Assembly (NCBI GenBank): GCA_038501195.1
Contig: JBBPUQ010000002.1
Coordinates: 434,001-498,000 of the forward strand
Direction of reading: 5' to 3'
Origin: Nemania diffusa
Lineage: Eukaryota; Ascomycota; Sordariomycetes; Xylariales; Xylariaceae
Length of the DNA stretch: 64,000 nt
Below the pieces are notes generated by a model. That model saw nothing but the letters and a program-made list of their open reading frames with translations, was not told the DNA's origin and made no database searches. Positions within the stretch are counted from its first letter, which is position 1, and each line of letters begins with the position of its first letter. A program made the position numbers and the translations under genes. Of the stretch, positions 33,948-46,700 are shown in pieces.

Positions 33948-36065
33948 ATGGCTCTGCATACTGAGCTGCCGGTACATCTTCAAGAGGTCGATGTCATTAT
34001 TACTGGGGGTACGTCAAGCATGAAATGTGAAGGGCACAAGAACAAGGAGCGTATTGTGTTGCGCTAACTCGACCTTGTTGTTTCGTTTCTGTCTAGGAGG
34101 CACCTCAGGCAATGTCCTTGCTTCGAGACTCTCTGATGCTTACCCCGATATGAGCATCCTCGTGATCGAAGGGGGCCCAGACAATGCTAATAATCCTAAT
34201 GTTACCATTCCGAGTTTGTTTCGCTTCAATCTCGCCCCTGGTAGCACCACTTCTGCCGCCGTGGTAGGTCAGTCGGAGGGACAGCTTGCTGGTCGCGCTA
34301 TTCCGGTCCTTAGTGGTGCTGTTCTGGGCGGTGGCTCGTCTGTCAATGCGCTGGCATACGCCCGTGGCCAGGCGTCCGACTTTGATGCCTGGAATACGAA
34401 GGGATGGTCGGCAGACGAGCTTTTACCCTTTTTGAAAAAGGTGCGTTGATTCGAAAAGCCTGATAACGAAATAGTTAGTATCTGGGCCTTGGTTAACACT
34501 TCTGGTAGTTGGAAACCTTCTACGGCGAGGATGACCTCGGCACCCACGGACATAGTGGCCCCATCGAGGCATCCTTCGGGAAATATGTCAGCGAGCCCCT
34601 GATGGACGACTTCGTCACGGCGGTCAATGAGACTGGTTATAATAGGGTTAGCGATGTACATAACCTCTTCGCCATTAATGCTGTGGCTCCCGATTTCCGG
34701 TACGCGTCGCCCAAGGACGGGAAGAGGCAAGACACGGCGCACAAATATCTGCACCCGCGTCTCCATGACAGCAAGCATCCCAACCTCAACGTTCTCGTCG
34801 GAGCGCAGGTCAACAAGGTCTTGTTTAGCGATGGCCCCGTAAAGGAGGCGACCGGTATCGAATACCGGCTCAACCCCAAGTTCCAGACTGCAAACGAGTC
34901 CGATCGTAGCGGTGTGTATTCGATCAAGGCCCGCAAGCTCGTGGTCGTATCTGCCGGCGTCTTCGGCACCCCTCTCATACTAGAGAGATCCGGCCTGGGC
35001 GACAAGAAGGTTCTGGACGCAGCTGGCATCAAAGTTACCCATGAACTGCCAGGTGTTGGCCGTGAATATCATGACCACCAAGCTATGTCATTTGTGTACA
35101 AGTCCAAGGTGGCCCCAGCAGACACCGTGGACAGTCTTTTCACCGGTCTAAAGAACCTTACCGACCTGATCCAGAACGACGACCCCATCTTAAGCTGGAC
35201 CGGCATCGATGCCATGGCCAAGGTTCGGCCTAACCCAACGGAACTCAGCGAGTTTAGGGATCAATATCGGGCTATTTGGGAGCACGAATTCGCCAATGTC
35301 CCAACTAAGCCACTCTTCCTTCTCGCTTTGATCAACGGGTAAGTCATAAGATTCTCTAGAGAAATGATTTCTATTATTGACACAAGAACAGTCTTCTGGC
35401 AGATGTGGATTTACTGTCGCCTCAGGCCGCGTACTTCACCATCTCCCCCTTCCTGGTTCATGCCAAGTCCCGGGGATATGTGGTAAGTATCTAGTCTAGT
35501 AGGCAATGACTATGAATACTTCCCGTCAATCACTACAAGGCGAAATCTAGCTCTGACCGATATGCATCTGCAGCACATCACAGGACCTGGAATAGACGAC
35601 CCCGTTGACTTCCGCACGGGCTTTGTCTCGGATCCAGATGACTTCGACGTGCTCTCGCACGTGTGGGTCTATAAGCGGCAGCGTGAAGCCGCCCGGCGTA
35701 TGAAATTTTACAACGGCGAGGTTGCCTCCAAGCACCCGCCATTCCCCGAAGGATCCGGGGCCTCGTTGGCCACGCCGCTGGGCCAGGATCTAACGTACTC
35801 GGCCGCAGACGACGAGCTCATCAAGACATTTGTGCGTGAGCGCGTTGGGACGATCTCGCATGGCCTGGGCACGTGTCGCATGGCTCCCGAACAAGATATG
35901 GGTGTCGTCGATGCCAGCCTTAACGTCTACGGGACTGAGAGACTGAAGGTCGCGGATATGAGCATAGCTCCCGGAAACGTGTCGGGTAACACGATGAATA
36001 CGGCCGTGCTTATCGGAGAAAAGGCGGCGGATATCATTATCAAGGAACTGGGTAGCAAGGAATGA
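33948..36065 (+). CDS. GMC-family FAD oxidoreductase (alcohol oxidase / choline dehydrogenase-like)
   Basis: Five exons: 33,948-34,008, 34,097-34,440, 34,509-35,338, 35,392-35,482 and 35,574-36,065, giving about 605 aa. The chosen ATG has a CACCATGG context. Splicing restores the ADP-binding motif IITGGGTSGNVLASRL (about 17-32), followed by LVIEGG. GMC signatures follow: GGGSSVNALAYARG, the active-site region, and GTISHGLGTCRM with the catalytic His (about 538). The partner Asn lies in GNTMNTAVLIGEKAADII (about 583). HITGPGIDDPVDFRTGF marks the substrate-domain entry of exon 5. There is no signal peptide, so it is probably intracellular or peroxisomal-like. It oxidises an alcohol with O2 or another acceptor. 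It lies 4.7 kb upstream of the PKS and is a possible but unproven tailoring enzyme. Confidence 0.86.
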
Positions 36066-36796
36066 TCCGCACTCGAAAAGGGGCCCGGACCTAAGGAATA
36101 GATAGTTCACTCAATCACACTCCCTATATATTTCTAAGAAATGCGAGTAACAGACCTCGCCATAGGGAGATTAAGATAGGCAACTAATTACCTGCTATGA
36201 ATGTCCTCTTAAAATGGCAATATCGATATAAATCAATACATACAGGAACACATATCGCGACCTGAGTATGCTCTTGGCAATGCTCAGTGTGCGCCTTAAA
36301 CCAACATTATCCTAATGAGTACTACATTTAATATCTAACCATGGCTCACCCTCGCTATCAGTCGTGATGCGGAGCAGTTATCATCTTAGCCGAGTGTCCT
36401 GCTAAACAAGGTGGTTAGTCACCTGTAGAATAGGGGTGCAGTGCCCGAGGGAATGAACAGACATGATCGGCTTGTACCTATGGCCAGATTGGCCGTAAAC
36501 TACTAGGTAAGCTTAGGTGCCCATGTAAGTACAGCCTTCTTGGCGAGGAGGTGGCGAGGGTAAGCACTTCTACACCATCTCTCTAGGAGTAGGTCGGCAA
36601 AATTCAAGTTTTTGCCCTCTTTCTATCCGATGCGACGCTGTTGTTTTGCAGCAGGACACTAGTAATGCATATTGTTACATTAACTACTATCCGTACATTT
36701 CTAAACCAAGGATTGCAGCCAACAGTGGCATTCAATTGACACGCCGCGTTGGCGCGTCGACCAGCTATCTACTGGAAACAGTTCGCGAAGCGGGGG
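36066..36796. other. Intergenic, nothing recognised
   Basis: About 730 bp between the GMC gene and the hAT-like MITE, without recognisable genes. Confidence 0.45.
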
Positions 36797-36804
36797 CTGC
36801 GCCT

Positions 36805-37302
36805 ATGGTGGGCCATTACCACATTATCCGACATAACTTTTTTACTCCGCTTTTTTAAATCAAGACATACTGTAAGTAAAGTATAGGTCTGCTATATATC
36901 TATTACATGTCGTGTAAAAAATTTTTTTACATAAAATTTATTTATATTTATTAAAATATTTGTTGTTTTAGCAGCTGCTGTAATTATAACAAGACTATGC
37001 AGCGAGACTATACTTAGGTGCTACGTATAGCGAAACTATGCAGCAAGATCAAGCAGCAACTTATAAAACTACCTAATATAGCAATTTGTTATAAAAAACA
37101 AGCTTAACAATAATAACAGCAACAGCAACAATAATAATAATAACACTGTTTATTGTATTATTATTTATTTATTTAATTAATTTAATGCTTTATATAAAAT
37201 ATACGACAAATAATATTTAAGTATTTGCGGCGTATGGTATTTGCGAAATCAAATTTTGGAGAAAAAATAGTTATGTCGGATAATGTGGTAATGGCCCACC
37301 GT
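36805..37302. mobile_element. hAT-like MITE, 498 bp, with perfect 8-bp target duplication
   Basis: A perfect 32-bp inverted repeat pairs 36,807-36,838 with 37,269-37,300 (each arm begins GGTGGGCCATTACCACATTA). Outside the ends lies an identical 8-mer, CTGCGCCT, at 36,797-36,804 and 37,303-37,310. Eight-bp duplications are typical of the hAT superfamily. The interior is AT-rich with an (AAC/AAT)n microsatellite near 37,110-37,145 and has no coding capacity, so the element is non-autonomous. The 70-codon open frame across its left end is not a gene. Confidence 0.85.
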
Positions 37303-37310
37303 CTGCGCCT

Positions 37311-38565
37311 CCAAATTTGTTCATCGAAACTTGAACAACGAATAGGACTATTGCAGCGCAGTAGGATCGCACAAAGTCCTCTGCAATAACAGAAAGAGGC
37401 TATTCTTACTCATGATAAGACTAAAGCTCACCGCAAACACAATCGCTAGCCTTACTGCGAGCATGAGCTAAGGGCGGAATGTCATTCAAAGAAGCGGAGC
37501 TAACATCGACGCCAACCAATACCTCAATTTGAAGATAGGCTTTGACACACCAGCCAAGCTGCCAAGAACCCAAGACCGAGGCGAGCCCATGGGCGCCCAA
37601 GTATAAAGCCAGGGGTTCTTGGCACCATATGGACTTTTGTACTAATCGATGTCTTGATCGCATATTACTTTCAAACTATCTCTCTATTGTTCTTATAATA
37701 TTTTAAAACCTTCAAACTTTTAACAATTTTGGCGCCCATGGGTTGGGTTTTGGCAAATCCTAGGCCGCAGGCAGATAATAGTGATGATATTTAATAATCA
37801 AAGGGGATGGCGCGGAGCGGCACCTCAAAGATTCTAGGGAGTATCATAACGTGGCGAACCGTAATCCTAGTGTTATTTCCGTGTTACTAAATATACCTAT
37901 CGTTCGTTTTATGTCAAGGAAAGGCAATGGCTGTAACACTAAAGTCCTACCACAAGGACTACAAGCGCACAACATATGCCTTCATTATTTCGGCTGTCTG
38001 TGCCTCGTAGAGACGGACAGCTAGTAAGAACAAAGTATCGGAATCTCGAGGGATTGGTGGGTGTCAGAGCGGTGGCTGTTGCACATTTTCATTTGATCTG
38101 CAGACTTACGTGGGAATGTAGTAGTGCTAACTACCGATATCGTAATATGTTGTTGTCTGCTTCCTCATTCATCCTAGCATACAATATCCGGCTCTTGGCC
38201 ATCCTCCTGCAAGCCCGAGGCCAAGAAATGCCGCCCGCGTTAGGGCTGACATCCTCATTACAACGAGGCTGTCACGATCTTGACTAGACCCGGGCTACAC
38301 ATGGCCACACCTCTCCGCCCCTAAGGTACAAGACAAAGAGGCCTTTATGTATAGAACCCCAGCCGTTTGGATGTAGCCGTTAGAACTCCTCGTGCGTCAG
38401 CAAGTATTCCGGACCAAAGTATACTTTAGTATCATTATCCTAGAGCCCGCGACATAGACAAATGTGTGTCACAATGTTGGTACATACTCGCAGCTACTCA
38501 CTCTAGCTCGCCATGTTATCGACCTCCCTAATTCGTATTACTGCACCCGACTGCATGGTTTATTT
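37311..38565. other. Intergenic, nothing recognised
   Basis: About 1.25 kb of sequence 3' to the minus-strand membrane-protein gene. Short open frames (for example minus strand near 37,421-37,663, plus strand 37,976-38,287) have no domain or splice support. Confidence 0.45.
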
Positions 38566-40051
38566 TCAGAGTTTCTGTCGGTAGTCATCCTGCTCACTAT
38601 TGGTACGGGGCTCAGATGCAACTATAGATATCTCGGTTGTAGCCATGATACCGCCGCCGGGTAATCTTGCTGTGGCGTGTAATTTATCGCCGTAGCTGCG
38701 TGGCATGTCCTGCAGTTGCACTTGGCTTTCCATACCGCTGTCTCCCATCCGCCGATAGGTCTTGCTGGAATTGGACGTTGGCCATAACTTGTTACTAGCG
38801 CTAGTGCTGGCGGATGCTGAAAATTTCGGTTTCACTCTGATGCGAGCTATGGCCGAGCTGTAATACTGACGCATGGTCGACAATGGCGTCCTAGCAAACG
38901 CCCTTGGGGCCCATGGTACGCATAGTACCAAGAATGCAGCAGTGAGCTCTCCAAAGGCCCAGATAATGACGTTGCTTCCAATTATAGTTAAGTCCCCCGT
39001 ATCATAGTTACTAGTCGCCAGAACATATACACGACCAGAGGCACTCAGGCAAGTCCTGAAAATACCATCATTAGCGATTTATTGCGCAGCATTCGCCGCG
39101 AATAGGCTGTGAGATAAACGGCGACTTACAGCACACCAAGAGAGAAAATGAGTGAGATTCCGATCTTCCAGCCCGTTCGCGCGTGGAGCTTCCAGATGAC
39201 CCTCTGGGGGAGAAACAGCATGAACAGGTCGATGAACAAGTTGAAAGACACGGCAAACGTGTCAGCCGTGTGTGTGTTGATACAATGTCCCGGCCTCCAT
39301 GGTTCCCATGCTTTTTCGCGAGGTGTACAGCCAAAATGAGTGGTGAAAATTGTCGAGATGTATAAGCCGCTGTTCGTCACGATGAGTGTCACGCAAAGCC
39401 AGTAGAACGTGTTCTTGTTGAGAGGAACGAATAGGTGGATCCAGTCGAGGAGAATGGCGTTTTTGACGAACCAGATCGAGAAGGAGTAGAATGTGCGGTT
39501 CAGATTGAAACACTCATTGATCGTGCGCAGGTCTCTGAACCGAAAGTTGTACAGGTGAGAGAACCATCCTATCTTCAAGCCGAATGAGTACAGAGTCCAT
39601 GCATGGGTTACGTAGAATGTCTATTCCGTTGCAGAGAGTTAGATCATGAGTCGTCTCTTGAAATAGGAACTGGGATAATCGCCCACGGGGCCTGGGATCT
39701 TCTTATCATCCGAAATGCAAGAAAAGCAACGTACAAACGCAAGTGCTGCCACGACTAGGAGTAGCGTTAGCCAGAAGTACACATGACTAGGACGAAGTAA
39801 ACCGTTGTGGGATAATTACCATCTGCGACCTTGCACTGCTTCATGCGGTAGTGCCTCGCTACGGCGCGGATGATAAAAACCAAGGTCGATAAGAACAGCC
39901 CCACGCTCACGACAGAAAACACTAGTAGATTTCGGTTTGGCGGGTTTGCCATGTTCACCAAGTCTGGCGAAGGCGGTGATGCTGGTGAAGAGTCCAGAAA
40001 TGCCTCCTGCTCCTCTGGGGTCAGGGCATAGAAATCAAAACCCTCCGCCAT
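38566..40051 (-). CDS. Rhodopsin-like seven-helix fungal membrane protein (PTH11-related family)
   Basis: Four exons on the minus strand: 40,051-39,820, 39,754-39,735 (20 bp), 39,620-39,130 and 39,055-38,566, giving about 410 aa. Introns are 65, 114 and 74 bp. The start is the ATG at 40,051 (MAEGFDFYALTPEEQ); upstream extension has no ATG support. Seven hydrophobic segments are visible, starting with LLVFSVVSVGLFLSTLVFII. The family signature is FWYV-type loops with DLRTINECFNLNRTFYSFSIWFVKNAILLDWIHLFVP and HCINTHTADTFAVSFNLFIDLFMLFLPQRVIWKL. There is no CFEM domain. The C-terminal 100 residues are a polar cytoplasmic tail. These proteins are predicted plasma-membrane receptors or sensors, mostly uncharacterised. 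It is divergent from the PKS, with about 700 bp between start codons. Confidence 0.78.
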
Positions 40052-40753
40052 GATTAGCGAAACAAATGGAACCGGTACAATGGAATAAAATAAAAGTAAA
40101 TAAGCTCTAATCAGACCAAAACGTCGAGTAGTAGTATCTAGGATTGCCGATTGAAGAGAATGCGAGATTAGTCTTAGGTAGGATTCGGAGATGCTCTGTA
40201 GAGGTCTGGAAACAAGCCTTGGCTGGCACCGGATAACTTTAAGAACGAACTGTACGTAGTAATGCGATGTGGCGGAGCCACTGCGATTATAAGCAACCGA
40301 TGTTAGGACTGCTATAATGCACGTGACGCTCCTTACAACTCGCCAGAGCCCGGTTTGTATCTCATGACAGCTAGGAAGGTTTTCTCCTTTCAACAACCCG
40401 GGGTTTTGGAGGAGGCATCACCAACGCAGCTCAGTGGCTTTCTTGAATGTAACCCTCCACGCAAATACGTGACTTTTATACTCACCCCCTACTACAGTTG
40501 TCATTAGAAAAAGTCTGAGTGGACACTGTAGACGGAGACCGGCTACAGAATAGTCACAGGAATTTGCAGATAGGCAACGCATACCTCGTGGGCAAAATTA
40601 GTGTGCCAAGAGCCGACTTATTCCTTGTCACTTTTGCTGAGGTTACAAGAAAAATAGTATCCTCAACTTATACTCATCCCAGACTCAACGGTCAGAGCGA
40701 ACCTCCTGAATTTCATCATTCTGAAACATAATACTGCTTCATTCGTGGTAACT
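40052..40753. promoter_or_regulatory. Shared divergent promoter of membrane protein and PKS
   Basis: 702 bp between two opposite start codons. It contains GTGGC-GGA-GCCAC at 40,269-40,281, a perfect 5-bp inverted repeat with a 3-bp spacer. Zn2Cys6 regulators often bind inverted triplets, so this could be an operator, but one short palindrome can arise by chance. No second copy was seen. Confidence 0.4.
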
Positions 40754-43700
40754 ATGGAAGTCATTGCTATCGTTGGCCTATCATTCAGATTACCACAAGG
40801 TACTCTGGACGAAGACGGCCTATGGGACGTGTTGAGAGAAGGGAAGAATCTGTCCTCGGAGTGGCCGTCAAATCGCCTCACTATCGATGCCCATCACGAT
40901 CGCGGCGTCAAACAGCAGAATAAGGCATGCAAATATAAACAATTCACTCTTGTCCAACCAAGACGTACGGGATTTAATACGGTATATAGCTACCTGCCCG
41001 CGGGGCGCACTTTATGAGTGGAGATCCGGGGGCGTTTGACGCCCCCTTTTTCTCCATAACGCCGGCCGAGGCCACAGCTAGTAAGTCGCATTCCGGACTC
41101 CTGCGAGAATGGAAATCCCTCAATTGTTGGCCAGTCGTTATAATGAGAAGGGCCGCTTCCCTAGGCGAGATCCCCGATGAGAAGATGGATTTCGCCTTTA
41201 GAGTAAAGCACAAAAGGGAGCCCATGACTGAACCGAACTTCCCTCGCAGTGGATCCGCAGCAACGCTGGGCTTTGGAGACGGCATACCATGCATTTGAGA
41301 ATAGTACGTGATGTCCGCACTGTAATATCATCATTCTTGATACAAAGACCGTAATTTTGACGGGAGTGATCGGTAGCGGGAACTCCGATCGAGAGCCTTC
41401 GCGGCTCACAGACAGCTGTCTTTGGCGCTGTGTCGTCTGACGACTACTTAGCCATCGCGTACAAGGACCCTCACACCATGCCGCGTACGCTAGCAACCGG
41501 AACCTCACGGGCTAGCTTCGCAAATAGGATCAGCTGGTACTTCGACTTGCAGGGCCCTAGTCTGAACATCGACACCGCCTGCTCGAGCAGCGTGGTTGCG
41601 CTGGACCTCGCGTGCCAGTCGCTCCGGAGCGGAGAGGCCTCGGCCGCCCTGGTGCTGGCTTCTAATGCCCTGCTCACCGCTGAGGGCTCTATGGCTCTTG
41701 CAAACATGGGGTTTCTTTCACCGGACAGTCGATGCTACAGCTTTGACCACCGGGCCAACGGGTTTGCGAGAGGAGAGGTTAGTTCTCTGCAGTCTTGTAA
41801 TTCCCCCCTTTAGAAGGTCTGAGAGCCATAACTTGCCTTAACGGGCACTTTCTGCTCCTGATACTCCTGCAGTCTCCCGAAACCCCGAGCAAATTTTATC
41901 ATAAGTAGAAATTATTGACTCCAGTGTGATGTAATAGGGGATCATTGCCCTCGTGGTCAAGCCCCTATCTCGCGCAATCCAGGACGGAGACAGAATCAGA
42001 GCCCTGGTTCGCGCTACTGGAGTGAACCAGGATGGACACACGCCCACGTTGACGCAGCCGAATCCCAAGTCACAGGCTGCCCTCATTCGCGACGTGTACA
42101 GGAAGGCTGGTCTAGACCCATCTGAAACTCGATACGTCGAGGCACATGGTCAGTCACATTGAGCTTCATTAGCTTGTGAATACTGCTCCTAGAGCTTTCC
42201 GGTGCTCTGTACTAAATAGGGAAAGCAGGAACCGGAACGCAAACTGGCGATCCCCTCGAAATAGAAGGCATTGGCAGCGTTTTCTCCGAGTACCGCTCGG
42301 TGGAAGAGCCTCTTTATGTGTATGTTGCGCCCAAGTAACTATGGGGACACTATGAAGTATCTCACATTTACGCCACAGCACGTCCGTGAAAGCGAACATT
42401 GGTCATCTCGAGGCAGCGAGTGGCCTGGCTGGTATTGTTAAGACGATTCAGGTACTGGAAAGGGGCATGGTGCCACCTCAGGCACTGCTCGAGAAGATAA
42501 ATCCGGCGATCAAGATCGATTTATATAACATCTCGGTCGGTTCCATTCTGTCTCGAGCGAATGTTGGTGTCCGTCATTAATGAGTTTTACTAGATCCCCA
42601 TGGAGGAAATCCCTTGGCCCACAGACGGCCTACGTCGTGCATCAATCAATTCTTTCGGATTCGGCGGCACCAATGGCCACGCGATCCTAGACGATGCTTG
42701 TTATTATCTTCACAAGAATAGGCTAGAGGCCAACCACAGCTGTCGCCTCGCGCACCCCCAGGCTAATGGGCATGGCGGCAAGGAAAGCAAAGCAACGCCG
42801 AAATTGCTCGTCTGGACGGCGGCCGACCGGAGAGCAGTGGACCGAATGATTGACACATACGACCCGTATTTCAAGTATATGATTGCGACCAACGATGCCA
42901 GAATCCAGCAACTCGCGTACACACTCGCAGCCAGGAGAAGCGTCCTACTCTGGCGAACATTTGCCGTCGTAGACTCTAAAAGTAATGCCCTCGTTGCTAT
43001 AGACCGGGTTCGGTCCAAGCGCAACTGCGCCGCGGCGTTTGTGTTTGCTGGGCAGGGAGCGCAGTATGCCAAGATGGGCATCGACCTCCTATGCTATCCG
43101 GTATTTGAACACACTCTGAGGGATATAGATAACATTTTCGGCGGGCTCGGGTGCAAATGGTCGTTACTCGGTAAGCCAATTCGCTGCCTTTTAGCTCTCA
43201 CCTGACCCCTCATTGACAAGCCTGATCCAGAGAAGCTTCGTAGTCAAGAGGACATCAACCTGCCCCAGTACAGTCAGCCCCTGACTACAGCTCTTCAAGT
43301 GGCGCTAGTCCAGCTGCTCAAGAGCTTCGGGATCGTCCCCGCCGCTGTAGTAGGTCACTCGTCTGGGGAGATTGCCGCTGCGTAAGTAATTGTCCCTGGC
43401 GCATTCCATACAAGTTTGTGTCTGATAGACTATAGGTTTGCTGCGGGAGCATTGTGTCTCCAGTCAGCCTGCAAAGTAGCGTACTACCGAGGAAAGACTG
43501 CCGATAGGATACGTCGCGAAGCCGAGACGCCTGGAGCTATGATGGCGGTCAACCTTGCGCAGGCTGACGTACCAAGTTACCTTTCAAAAGCAATCTCCTC
43601 ACAATATGAAATAGGTAATGTCGTCGTGGCTTGTGTGAACAGCCCGAGTAACTGCACCTTATCCGGACCGGAAGGGTCCATTGATTTTCTCAAAGAGCGA

Positions 43701-46700
43701 CTTGAAGAAGACGGCATCTTCGCCAGGAAGCTGAATACAGGGGTCGCCTATCATTCGGCTATGATGGAGTCAGCGGTAGAGGAGCTTACCAGATGTCTCG
43801 GCGACTTGCGGGCTGGTTCTGATGTCACCGACCTGGAGCTGATCCCTATGGTTTCGTCTGTCACTGGGAATATCGTGGCCGCGAAACAGCTACGCCAGGC
43901 GCGATACTGGACTGACAACATGGTTTCCCCTGTCAAATTCAGCGAGGCGGTACTCACGATGAGCACGCTGCCAGTAGAAAAGCTTAGTGGTGGCCAGACG
44001 ATCACTGACCTCATCGAAGTCAGTCCATCATCCACCCTCCGACGCCCTGTATTAGATAGCTTGAGTCCTTTCTTCCATTCAGTTGGCCTCGAGCAGCCCA
44101 GATACCACTCCGCGTTGAACAAGCCTCGATCACCAGTCCAAACCATCTTGGAGTTGGCTGGAAGTCTATTTTGCCTTGGCCACAATGTGTCCATCACGGC
44201 AGTAAACAGCCAGCCGCAGAGCGGCATTCGTCCCTTGGCCCACTGCCCTCCATATCCATTTGATAAGGCTTTGACTTACTGGTCAGAATCGAGACTGAGT
44301 GCTGACTTCCGAATTCGGGCTCCAGTCCCTATGCAGCCACTGGGAATGCGAAGCAACGATTGGAATCCCCTCCTACCAAAATGGAGGAACATATTGACTA
44401 CGGAGTCCCTCCCGTGGATACAAGATCATATTGTAAGTCTTATAACTTCATTATATTAACCTCCTCATGACCGTGCTCATCAAGGTGAATAGTTGGACAA
44501 ATCCAGGGTCATGCCGGGAATGGCATCCCTGATCATAATGACACAAGCTGTCCAGGATTACCTGGGTCTCGAAGTCAGTTTATCTGGCTTCATGATCAAA
44601 GAAGCAAGCTTTTTGAGTCCCATCATCGTGAATGAAGAGGTAGGCAAGACTGAAGTAGTCACTCACCTCCGACCAGTCGAGGAGTCGCATGGCAAGGAAT
44701 TGGGCCCGTTCGAGGTTCAAATTTTCACACATTACGATAATAGCTGGCGTATGGCCGTCGATGCGGTGGTTTATGCAACGCAGAACGAATCGCAACTAGA
44801 CGAAGTAGACGGAGGCCAAGAGGCACGATTGGAGCTTGAACGCAAGGCAAAGTGCCTTGAAGATTTAGCTACGGCCTGCACGAAACCCATTAATTCGCGC
44901 GCTTTTTATCAGTACGCGCATAAAGCCCATCTCGAATACGGCAATACATTTCAGCTTTTGAGCAACATCAGATGGGACGGCAGATATGTATGCACAGCCG
45001 ACATCGACCAGGTCCCTCAAAGTCACCCGGCGGCCGGGAACATGCTCCATGCCACCGTTCTCGACACGGCTCTTCATGCCATTCTGGTGCAGCTGACCGA
45101 GGGTATGCTACACCCTACGAGTGCAGTGATGCCTCACAGATTGACCAATACATGGATCTCAGCTACAGGATGGCAGACAAAATCACTCAAATTCGCCAAC
45201 ACGGTCAACCCGCTCAGCGGCTCAGCCAATTCGGACAGTGCTGTCTACATTTATATGGTGAACGAGGATGGTTTGCCAGTCTTCTCGATGGAGGAGTTGA
45301 AGGTTAGGCCGGTGACGGGCGAATCTAGCGAAGGGGAAAATGAGTCGGTTTTGATCCATGGGGTGGAATGGATGCCGCAGCTTAAACACCTCTCTGTGCG
45401 ACAATTACAGACGTTTTGTGGACTTTCACCGCGCACAGTTGGAGGCATCAATGACGGCTTTCTCGACAAGATCCGAGCTTCAATAATTTTGTCCCTTCGG
45501 CGCGCAATGAAAGAACTGACGCCGGACAAGCTCCAGAACGGTCCGGAACATATTCAGCATAAGTATTTATCGACAATGCAGCCTTTTCTAGGGCACAAAT
45601 TTGACCACTTTGAGAAGCAATATCCAGACCTCGAGGCTCTCCTTAGAGATGTGGATAGCCATATGCGGCCTGGATGGGCACTAGCCACTTCCATCTGCCG
45701 ACAATTCAAGCCTATTCTGGCTGGCAAGATGAACGTACTGGAGGCCTTTTTCGAAGATGGCCTAGTGGGGCGATTCTACGACGCCTCGGTTGACATTGTT
45801 ATCGGCGATCCTATAAAGAAGTTCTTGAACTTGGCGACGCATGAACGCCCCCTACGCTTGCTCGAGGTGGGCGCCGGCACAGGCTCTCTGACAAAACGCA
45901 TACTACCTATTCTGGGCGAGATTGAGAAGCAGGATGGATCCACGAGATTCTCTGACTACACTTATACAGACGTCTCCCCTGGATTCTTCGAAAATGCGCA
46001 GTGCGACCTTCGAGACTTCAAGAATAGACTCATATTCAAGACATTTGACCTAGAATTGGATGCGTGTAGTCAAGGGTATGAACCAGGGAGCTACGATATG
46101 ATCCTCGCGTCCAGTGTGCTGCACGCCACCTCAGATCTCAGCAAGACCCTTTCTAATTTGCGACAGTTACTGAAGACTAACGGTCACTTGGTCTTTATCG
46201 AGCTGCCTCCCAACTATGACTTCGTGGACATCTTATGGGGTCTGCTCCCCGGTTGGTGGCTCGCTAAAGAAGAATGGCGTCAAAATTCGCCTCTCATAAC
46301 CGAGGAGCAGTGGGATGGCATTTTGCGGCGTACTGGATTCTCCGGCAATGAGTTGGAAATCAAAGATCACGACTGCCTCTCAACTCTACTTGTTTCTAGA
46401 GCTATCAGCGGAGAAATAAGGGCCCCGACAAATGGACCGCATCCCTCACTAGGCAATCCCAGAGTATTTATAGTCACGAGAGAAGACAGCCTTCTCCAGA
46501 ATCAGATAGCCGAAGCCATCCTTTCCCGCTGCGAAGGATCGATTGTCCATCTGAGTGATGCGTCCCTCCCAGTCCAAGCCGAGTCAGATGTCACAATTTC
46601 TCTTCTGGAGGTTAGATCCTCACTACTCGCAGAAATAACCGAAAAGGGGTTTTACGAGCTGAAAGCGCTCCTACAACAGGCGTACAGAATGTTATGGGTC

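Noticed and set aside
34269..34778. 169-codon minus-strand open frame
   Set aside because: It is antisense to exons 2 and 3 of the GMC oxidoreductase, whose spliced frame carries the family motifs.
36646..36858. 70-codon open frame
   Set aside because: It overlaps the left end of the hAT-like MITE and reads through its inverted repeat.
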